NCBI GenBank assembly: GCA_019448385.1
Contig: JAGTXO010000021.1
Span: 310,001-374,000 of the forward strand
DNA length: 64,000 nt
Source of the DNA: Diacronema lutheri
Taxonomy: Eukaryota; Haptophyta; Pavlovophyceae; Pavlovales; Pavlovaceae
Direction: 5' to 3'
A model generated the notes under the pieces. It did not search any database. It had not been told where the DNA came from and worked only from the letters and a program-made list of their open reading frames with translations. Shown piece by piece: positions 1-8,122 of the stretch (position 1 is the first letter of the stretch; every line of letters starts with the position of its first letter). The translations under genes and the position numbers were made by a program.

Positions 1-1353
1 AGCCGCTTTCCAAAGAGGCCTTCGACGCGCGCCAGCAGGCCGCCGCCGCCGCGGACACCGCGTCCGCGGGCGGGAAGCGATCGGGGCAGGCGCGCAGCGA
101 CGCCAAGCACGGCGGCGGCGGCGGTAGCGCGGTCAGCGGTGGCGCGGTGGACGAGGCGATGGGTGATGCAGTGCGGCGTGCACACCCGCAGTCCAAGGCG
201 GCCTTCTACCAGCGCGCCGCCGAGATGACCGACGACGAGATCATCGAGCAGCGCCTCGCGCAGCTGCCCGCAGGCGGGCTGACGCCTGGGACCGACATAT
301 TCTCTTCGCACGAGGCCGAGTCGCTCGAGGCGAACCTGGCGCACATGGCGCACGCGCACGGCTTCGTCGTGCCGTACGCCGAGTACGTCGTCGACCTGCC
401 CGGCCTCGTGCGCTACCTGCAGGAGAAGGTCTGGGTTGGCTGCACGTCGCTGCTGACGAACCATGTCTTCCACTCAGCGGCCAGCTGCCAGGCGCACATG
501 GTGCGCGCACGCGCGCGCGCGCACGCCGGCGCGGCGGGCGGCAGTTCGCGAGCGCCGCGCAAGTGAGGGCCGCGTCCGCCCGTTCCGCCGCCACCGCCTT
601 GCATCGGCCCCGCCTGACGCGAGCGCGTGGGACCCCGCGCGCTGGACGCCCGCGAACACGCGCCGCGCGCCGCGCCGCGGCGCCCGCGCGTAGAAAGACA
701 AGGGCACGTGCCGCTTCGAGCTGGAGGGGCACGAGGACGAGTTTTACGACTATTACGACCTGCACGCGTTGGCGGATGATTCGCCCAATTGGCACGAGGA
801 GCTGCTTGCGCCCGGCGAGGCCGCAGCTGAGGATTTGGACATGGAGGCAGCGGCGGAGGCGGCCGCTGCCGAGGACGCGGCGGCCGGGGAGGCGGGCGAG
901 GAGGGTGGCGTCACGCGCGCGCACGACGATGCCGAGTACGTACGCGTGCGCGTCGTGTACAGGCCGGCCGCCGCCGCGCCGCCGCCGGCGGGCGGCTCGG
1001 GCGCCGGCGCCGGCGCGGCCGCGGCTGCACGCGCGGAGAACGCGGTTGCCCTCGTCGTCGGCGGCGGCAGGGAGCTTGGCCACCGCTCGCTGCGCCGGTA
1101 CTACGGACAGAGCTACCGGGCAGCGCAGCCCGAGCGCGAGCAGGTGCAGCGCCTGCTGCTCGCGTACCAGCAGATGGGCGTGCTGCGCGCCGCGCCACAG
1201 CAGGCGGGCGTGCGCGGCGGCGCGGGCGCGCGTAGCGACCGCGCGAGGCGCGACCTGACCAAGCAGCAGCGCTCGCAGCTGTCGCTCGGCGTGAAGGGCA
1301 ACATGCTCATGCGCAAGCGCGGTCAGCCCTCGCAAAACATCATTTTCGGTTGA
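1..1353 (+). CDS. REI1/ZNF622-type cytoplasmic 60S ribosome biogenesis factor (5' partial)
   Basis: Two exons are visible, 1-500 and 694-1353, and the start lies before the window. The intron 501-693 (GTGCGC...TAG) joins in phase 0, giving AHM followed by KDKGTCRFELEG. This matches the last zinc-finger region of REI1/ZNF622, which helps release Arx1 and recycle export factors from cytoplasmic pre-60S particles. Family landmarks are the PLSKEAFDAR segment near the window edge, the GFVVPYAEYVVDLPGLVRYL block, the acidic linker and the C-terminal ELGHRSLRRYYGQSY block, which is the most conserved part of the family. Oddly, the CxxC half of the two internal zinc fingers is missing (DIFSSHE and CTSLLTNHVF where the family has CLFC and CLWC), although the HxxxH halves remain. 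Identification is confident; zinc binding by these fingers is doubtful. Confidence 0.85.
501..693 (+). other. Intron of the REI1-like gene
   Basis: The donor is GTGCGC and the acceptor is CGCGTAG. It carries a (CG)n-rich tract near its start. Splicing in phase 0 restores family homology on both sides. Confidence 0.8.
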
Positions 1354-2587
1354 GTGCAGAGATGGGCGCGGCCCCACTGTCATGATGATCATGTTACTTA
1401 CATCCTGGAGACCCCGGCGTGACATGCAACACAGACGCGATGCCAACACCGGGCGACGGCTGCCTCGCAAAATTTGATGTCACGCCGCGTCGCGCCGGCT
1501 CGAGCCCGAGCGCGCCATTCATGCCGCCGTCGAAGGCATTCCTCTCCACGTGCCCCGTGGATGGCTTCTCAAACCAGCTTCTTGCGCTGTTCGCCGCGGC
1601 CGCGCTGGCGCACGACCTTGGTGGCCTCCCGTTCTGGATCCCGCCGTTCGTCGTTGACAACCTCGTCGAGCAGCACCGAAACGTGCCGGAAGCGAAGCGC
1701 GCGAGCTTTTGCGCATTATGCTACGAGCACGTGGCGCGCGCGCGCACCATCCCTGCGGACGAGCTCGTCAACGTCTCACGCATCGAGGCAGTGGGCGGCG
1801 TGCGCTTCCCGGCCAGCGCCCTGGTCGGCCAGAGCTTCCATCGCTCGCGCGTCGTGCTCGACGTGTGCAAGATGCAGCTCCACGGGCTCGTGTTTGGCGG
1901 CACACACTGTGAGCCACCGGACCGCGTCGGCGCTGCGTCGATGGGCGCGCGCGCGCGGATCGCCGCGCAGGGGGCGGCCACGTATGCCTGCGTACGCGAG
2001 GGCGTCTCGCGCTCCCTCTTGAACGCCTCGTCGACGGCTGCGCCCCTCTGGGTCCGCGTCGGCTCGGCCGTACGGCCCTACTTTCGGCTATGTGGATCCC
2101 CGCCCCGCCGTTTCCCTGCCCTCTTCGAGCCGAGCGTTGCGGTCTTGGCCGTGAGCGACGGCGTGTGGCCGCGGGTGCTGCGCAGGCGGACGAGCCTCGC
2201 CCTCAATTGTGGCCCGCGTCGGCCCGCGCCCGAGCCACCGAAGCGCACGGAGCGTGCGTGTGCGCACATTCGCCTTTCGCTGCCCGGCGAGCCGAAGGGC
2301 TGGGACAAGCTCGGCTCGGAATTCACCGAGGCGATCCCCGAGCAGGTGGTTGCGCTGCGCAAGTGGCTCGCCGCCATGCTTCCGAAGCAGGTGTCCGTGC
2401 TCATCCTGTCCGACGCGCCGTGGCTGCTGCAGCGCCTCATCCCCGAGCTCGGCGATGCGAACGGATGCGGATGCATGGCCACTGGTCGGTGCGTCTTTGC
2501 TGAATCTGTCCTCGACAACCTCATCGAGGAGCACGCGCGCGTGACGAACGTGAGCACTTCGGAGCCCTTCCGCGCGGCCACATCGCA

Positions 2588-2639
2588 TCCGAATTTCGGG
2601 ATGCAGCGAAGTTCCGGAGTTCGGACTTCAATTCATCTG
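2588..2639 (+). mobile_element. 52-bp exact copy of the MULE right terminus
   Basis: This segment is identical over all 52 bases to 4821-4872, the terminal 52 bp of the right inverted repeat of the neighbouring MULE. It is bracketed by the direct repeat CATCGCA (2581-2587 and 2640-2646), as a target duplication would be. It lacks a second terminus, so it is not a two-ended element. It could be a minimal mobile derivative, the product of abortive transposition, or templated repair. Confidence 0.8.
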
Positions 2640-2968
2640 CATCGCAGCTCGCGTGCTCGGTCGCAGGCCACTTGCTGCTCACGCCAAGCTCGACGTTCAG
2701 CACGATCATACGGCTGCACGCGCTGCGACGCGCGCAGCCGACCAGCTTGGTCTACACGCAGGCGCGCGTTGACTTCCAAGCGCCCGCCGCCACTTTGCCC
2801 CTCCTGTCGCAACTGCGCCGTTGCGCCGGGGCCGAAAGCCGCGAAGCAGACGACGAGGCGCGCAAGGTGTGCATTGTCGCCGCGGTTGTGCAGGCGCTGC
2901 GTGCAACGTCAATGCAGCTCGAGCACTTGCACTCACGTAAGGGTGCGCGCACACGGGCCCCATTTTAC

Positions 2969-3251
2969 CAGATGAATTGAAGTCCGAACTCCGGAACTTC
3001 GCTGCATCCCGAAATTCGGATCGCAAGACTGCGCAGTACTTGCGGTCCGAATTTCGGATCGCACACGCGCGGCGAGTCCTAGATTCCGGAGAGCAGAAGC
3101 GTCGCCGTGATCCTCGCGAGTGAGCGCAATGGCGCGCGTGCCGCGCCCGCTACGCATGCCCTGAACACCCTCACACCCGCCCACGCCCGCGCGACGCACG
3201 CCGAACGCGCGCGCAGGCCCTGGCCGCGCCGACGACCACGCGCGCGCGGCG
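2969..3251 (+). repeat. MULE left terminal inverted repeat
   Basis: The reverse complement of 4590-4872 matches over the full 283 bp with about two substitutions. Near the outer end there are shorter palindromic blocks built on TCCGAATTTCGGA, which may be transposase binding sites. Confidence 0.9.
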
Positions 3252-4166
3252 ACCGCTCGCGTTCCCGGCCGCGCAGCCGGCGGCGACGCTGATGATGACG
3301 CACACGACACGGACGGCGCAGACGAAGCTGACCTGCCGGCCGGGGATTTTGATGGCATTGATCTCGCCGAGCGCCTGGCGACGAGCCTCCAAGGTGAGGA
3401 CGACGGCGCGTACGTACGCTTTGAACCGGGCACCATCCGCTTGGCCGACCTGAACCTCTTGCCAGACGAACCGCTCGTCTGCCGGCAAACGACGCTCGTG
3501 AGCTGCTCATGCCAATACCCCATCTCGCACGGGTGAGCAGCCGTGCGCAGCCGCGCGCAAGTACGCAGGCGCAGCGCTGCAGAGCTCGCACTTCTGATCC
3601 ACCGCCTGCCCGGCATCCGCGCGCGCCCGGCCGCTTCATGCGCAGGGCTCCGTGCAGGCACATGCTCGCCGTGCGCTTCAAGTACCAGCTCGACAACCGC
3701 ATCGTCGACCCGCTCACGGCAGAGGACTTCGCTCTTGGCTGGCGTGTGCGCGAGCAGGGCTGGATCAACGGGCGCGTCGCCGATCTGCGCTTCCGGCCTC
3801 GCCAGCAGGCGCCTGGCAGCGGCAGTTCGATCCCGCTCACCGCGGCTGAGCGCGAGCAGGCGATCATGAGCCAGCTGCGCCCATTGGCGCGGCTGTGCGC
3901 GAAGTCGGAGAAGCACACGACTGGCCTCATCACCGTCAGCCGCACCACGTCGACGCGTCGAGCCTGCGACCGGCATCACTACGCTGAACCCGCGCAAGCG
4001 GCCGGCCTCTGCAGCTGTGGAGGGCATCCCTCACATCGATGAGCTCGCTAAGCGCACCACTGGGGCCCAGCAGAAGAAGCGCAAGCCAAACGTTGGCGCG
4101 CCGCGCAAGGCCAAGGAGAGAGCGAGCGCGGACGCAGGTCGAACGCCGGCGCGGGCGCTGGATTGA
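3243..4166 (+). pseudogene. MULE transposase C-terminal fragment with SWIM zinc finger
   Basis: An open frame from 3243 reaches a donor at 3533 (GTGAGC). The acceptor at 3645 rejoins it in phase to give CSCQYPISHGAPCRHMLAV. This is a textbook CxCx(n)CxH SWIM finger as found C-terminal to the DDE domain in MULE/FAR1-type transposases. The following RFKYQLDNRIVDPLTAEDF stretch and a basic tail (LNPRKRPASAA, QQKKRKPNVGAPRKAKE, ending at 4166) also fit that family's C-terminus. The frame changes once between about 3930 and 3980, by a second intron or a frameshift. There is no ATG before the SWIM region and no catalytic domain, so this is a remnant and not a functional transposase. Confidence 0.75.
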
Positions 4167-4589
4167 GCGCGGGGGCGGAGTCGAGCGCGGGCGCGGGTTC
4201 GAGCGCGGGCGCGGATACAACGCGGGTGCGGGGTCGCGGCGCGGGCGCGAGCGTGGGGGCGGGCGCGGATGCGGGCGCGGACGCGGAGGCAGAGGCGCGA
4301 CGACAGGCACGGCGTAAACACTAATGCAGGCTCTTATATGAACGTTCAATCATGCATGCATCGCGGAAGTGGAGGGCATCTGAACTTCCCCACCAACAAG
4401 CAGCACGCGGTGTGTGCTTGTCGCCTCTTGCTTCTTCGCCGGCTCGTGCCAATGTACCGCCGAGGCGCGCAGGCTTCGTTGCGCACAGATGTCGGACAGC
4501 ACGGCACGCAACAAATGCTAGCCAGGGCAATGTCCATGCCCGAATAGGTCGCCGCCCGTGATCCCATGGCCGTGTACGCGGCGAACGTG

Positions 4590-4872
4590 CGCCGCGCGCG
4601 CGTGGTCGTCGGCGCGGCCAGGGCCTGCGCGTGCGTTCGGCGTGCGTCGCGCGGGCGTGGGCGGGTGTGAGGGTGTTCAGGGCATGCGTAGCGGGCGCGG
4701 CACGCGCGCCATTGCGCTCACTCGCGAGGATCACGGCGACGCTTCTGCTCTCCGGAATCTAAGACTCGCCGCGCGTGTGCGATCCGAAATTCGGACCGCA
4801 AGTACTGCGCAGTCTTGCGATCCGAATTTCGGGATGCAGCGAAGTTCCGGAGTTCGGACTTCAATTCATCTG
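4590..4872 (-). repeat. MULE right terminal inverted repeat
   Basis: This is the partner of 2969-3251. Its outermost 52 bp also occur alone at 2588-2639. The flanking 9-bp duplication CCATTTTAC follows at 4873-4881. Confidence 0.9.
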
Positions 4873-5024
4873 CCATTTTACAGGAGGCTCACGCACGCAG
4901 CACGCGCAAGGGCAAGTCTCGGGTCGGGCCCATGCACGAGGCCTGTAAGATGGGCCCATGCATGAGGCCCATCAAGGTCGAGAAAGGTCCCCTTCTTACA
5001 CTCACGACCCTCCGTGGCGTGCAT

Positions 5025-8000
5025 TCAGCGTCGCCTCCCACGCGCCCGTTCAATCGTGTCCGCCTCCTCGGAAACCATCGGGGACGAGGCCGCGTTCCAA
5101 ATCGGGTTGCCTGCGCGGTGGTCGACGCGCGAAACGTTGGGCATCATGCCTCAGCGCGGCGAGCGTCGCAGCGCCGCCCTACCCCGCAGCCATCCACGAG
5201 CACGTGCCTTCGCGAGTTGGGCGATGCAGCGCTGCGAGGGCGGACACCACGCTGTGCGCGCCCGAGCATGCGCTGACGGCCCCGCACAAGCGCGCGAGGA
5301 GAAAGGGCCCTTTCTCCTTGCTTGCGATGCGGCGTTGCGTTTGCACGTCGCCACGCGCGGACGCCGCGCAGCGCGCGCGGCGGTCCGTTCGTGGTCTGTG
5401 CGGCGCGCACCCATGAGCGGCCCGTGGTTGCCCGCGACCGTCGAGTCAAAGACAGTGCCCGCCGGACCTTCGTTGAGCTTCCAGTAGCCGACGAGGCCCT
5501 GCTCGCTGCCCGTCAGGTGCTGCGTTCCGTGGCACACCATGCGCGCGATGCGGCAGGGGCGCGCGATTTTGCGAGCGCAGTGGGGTACTCACCCGCGTCA
5601 GCGCCGATTTGCGGCCACAGCGGCGAGCGGGCGCCCCCCCACGTATCCTTTTTTTTCCCGTTTTTTGGGGTGTTTGCGCGGCGAAGGGGGGGGGGGGGGG
5701 GCAGCGGCGCGCAAGGCGCGCAACGCGGATGCAGCGCGCCGCACCCGCCGCATGTCCTCGCGAATCGCGTCGGCTGTTCGCGCAAAGTTCCACACGCGCA
5801 GCTCGGTCACGACGCCATGGAACGCGCCCATCTGGTCGCCGGTGCGCGCGCCGATGAAAAGCCGATCAAGCCCGCCCAGAAGTGGGCCGATCGGCACGGC
5901 GCGCACGTCGTCGTCGTAGCCGTTGATGAAGAGTGCGATGGAACCATTGGAAGTGGCCGTGCCTGCGACGTGCGTCCACGCGCCTGCGCGAATTGACGAA
6001 ATGCACATACGTACAATTCAAAAAGGGGTGGTTGGGAGAGGCGCGCACGGCTTGGGCTGAGCGCGCGTGCGCGCTCGAGCGGAGGGCGCGGGGCCGCGCG
6101 ACCGGCCAGGAGAGCGCGCGCCGGCCTCCAGTGCATGCCGCCCAGGTACGGGGAACGGCAGGTACCGGCACTGCCGCATCCGCACTGCCAGGAGCGGCTG
6201 GCTCGCGGCGGCGGGCTTCGGCGCGCACCCAACTTGATGCTCGTGTTCGACTCGAGGACGACGCGCTCCCCCGACGCGAGCAGCGTCGCGTGCTGCAGCT
6301 TGCCGCGCTCGTTCATGCGCAGCTGATGTGACCACGTCGCTTGAGGGTAGGCCTCGTTTGAACGGCAGATGAGGTTCATCCCGCCTATGGAGTGTAACGG
6401 ACGCACCCATGCTTCGAGGGTGTACGCGCTGGGCACGAGGGAGGGCGGGTGTGGGACCATCACCTCGTCCTTGTCGCCGTCAAACTCGAGCTGGAAGCCC
6501 CCAAAGCTGGCCTGCAGCACGTCGTCACGCACGACACCGTTCTCGACGCCGCCGATCACAAGCGCGCGGCCGTCGACGAGTTGGAGGCTGCCGCCGGCGC
6601 GCGCGGCGGTCGACTCCCACAACGTCCAGCGCATGCTGTTCGTGTCGAGAAGCGCGAAGGCGTTTGATTCGCCCGCAGAGTCGTACCCGCCGAAGACGAC
6701 GAGGGTCTCACAAAGGAGGGTGCATGCATGCAGCCAGCTGCGGCGCCGTGTGCGCGACGGGGGCGGGCGTTGGTTGGCGGTGGCGGGAGGGGAACAGGGG
6801 CGAGGGAGGGGAGGGGTGAAGCGGGTGGACGGAGGTGCGAGATGAGACACGGGTCGGGGACGAAGCATGTTGGAAGGGGGGGGGCGGGGGAGGGGGGGGG
6901 GGGGGGGGGGGGCGCGCGGCGCAAGGCGTGGTAGTGGTGGTGGGGGGGGGGGGGGGGGGGGGGCTGTCGCACGCGAGTGACCGGCGGTGGTGGTGGTGGG
7001 GGGGGGGATTGGGGGGGGAGGGGGGGGGAGGGGCCTGTCGCACGCGAGTGACCGGCGGTGGTGGTGGTGGGGGGGGGGGGGGGGGGGGGAGGGGGGGGGG
7101 AGGGCCCTGTCGCACGCGAGTGACCGGCGGTGGTGGTGGTGGGGGGGGGATTGGGGGGGGGGGGGGGGAGGGGGAGGGGCCTGTCGCTCGCGAGTGACCG
7201 GCGGTGGTGTTGGTGGGGGGGGGGATTGGGGGGGGAGGGGGGGGGAGGGGCCTGTCGCACGCGAGTGACCGGCGGTGGTGGTGGTGGGGGGGGGGGGGGG
7301 GGGAGGGGGGGGGGGGGGAGGGCCCTGTCGCACGCGAGTGACCGGCGGTGGTGGTGGTGGGGGGGGGGGGGGGGGGGGGGGATTGGGGGGGGAGGGGGGG
7401 GGGGGAGGGCCCTGTCGCACGCGAGTGACCGGCGGTGGTGGTGGTGGGGGGGGGGGATTGGGGGGGGAGGGGGGGGGGGGGGGGAGGGCCCTGTCGCTCG
7501 CGAGTGACCGGCGGTGGTGTTGGTGGGGGGGGGATTGGGGGGGGGGGGGAGGGCCCTGTCGCTCGCGAGTGACCGGCGGTGGTGGTGGTGGGGGGGGGAT
7601 TGGGGGGGGGGGGGGGGAGGGGCCTGTCGCACGCGAGTGACCGGCGGTGGTGGTGGTGGGGGGGGGGGATTGGGGGGGGGGGGGGGGGGGAGGGCCCTGT
7701 CGCACGCGAGTGACCGGCGGTGGTGGTGGTGGGGGGGGGATTGGGGGGGGGGGGGGGGGAGGGCCCTGTCGCACGCGAGTGACCGGCGGTGGTGGTGGTG
7801 GTGGGGGGGGGATTGGGGGGGGAGGGGGGGGGGGGGAGGGGCCTGTCGCACGCGAGTGACCGGCGGTGGTGGTGGTGGGGGGGGGGGGGGGGGGGATTGG
7901 GGGGGGAGGGGGGGGGGGGGGGAGGGCCCTGTCGCTCGCGAGTGACCGGCGGTGGTGGTGGTGGGGGGGGGGATTGGGGGGGGAGGGGGGGGGAGGGCCC

Positions 8001-8091
8001 TGTCGCACGCGAGTGACCGGCGGTGGTGGGGGGTGGGGGGGGGGGGGGAGGGGGGGGGGGGGCTGTCGCACGCGAGTGACCGGCGGTGGTG

Positions 8092-8122
<31 letters not shown>

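Larger units (their letters stand above)
2969..4872. mobile_element. Mutator-like element (MULE), non-autonomous derivative
   Basis: The 1904-bp element starts CAGATGAATTGAAG and ends with its exact complement. It has 283-bp terminal inverted repeats (2969-3251 and 4590-4872) with only about two mismatches between arms. The 9-bp duplication CCATTTTAC lies at 2960-2968 and 4873-4881. Long TIRs plus a 9-bp target duplication are diagnostic of Mutator-like transposons. The interior encodes only the C-terminal part of a transposase, including a SWIM zinc finger. No DDE catalytic core fits in the space available. The near identity of the arms indicates a recent insertion, so a full-length autonomous relative probably exists elsewhere in the genome. 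Confidence 0.9.
1440..4965 (+). pseudogene. O-fucosyltransferase-like glycosyltransferase gene split by two transposon-derived insertions
   Basis: The ATG at 1440 opens a long frame with GFSNQLLALFAAA near the N-terminus, CAHIRLSLPG in the middle and, downstream, AGHLLLTPSSTFSTIIR. These resemble the GxxNQL, H-x-R and STFS motifs of GDP-fucose protein O-fucosyltransferases (GT-B fold, secretory pathway). No clear signal peptide is seen at this start. A 59-bp insertion (52 bp plus a 7-bp duplication, 2581-2646) shifts the frame just before the STFS motif. Removing it restores continuous homology. A MULE at 2969-4872 then interrupts the C-terminus, with the coding frame resuming at 4882 and ending at 4965. 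Either the allele is inactive or the insertions are spliced out. I see no GT-AG intron that removes the small insertion cleanly. Family assignment is moderate. Confidence 0.55.

Noticed and set aside
241-1470. 409-codon minus-strand frame opposite the REI1-like gene
   Set aside because: Arg/Ala-rich shadow of a well-supported + strand gene; no family motif.
2619-2647. 29-nt intron that would rescue the glycosyltransferase frame
   Set aside because: It keeps the frame, but it is far shorter than any other intron in the window (about 90 bp minimum) and leaves part of the inserted sequence in the protein.
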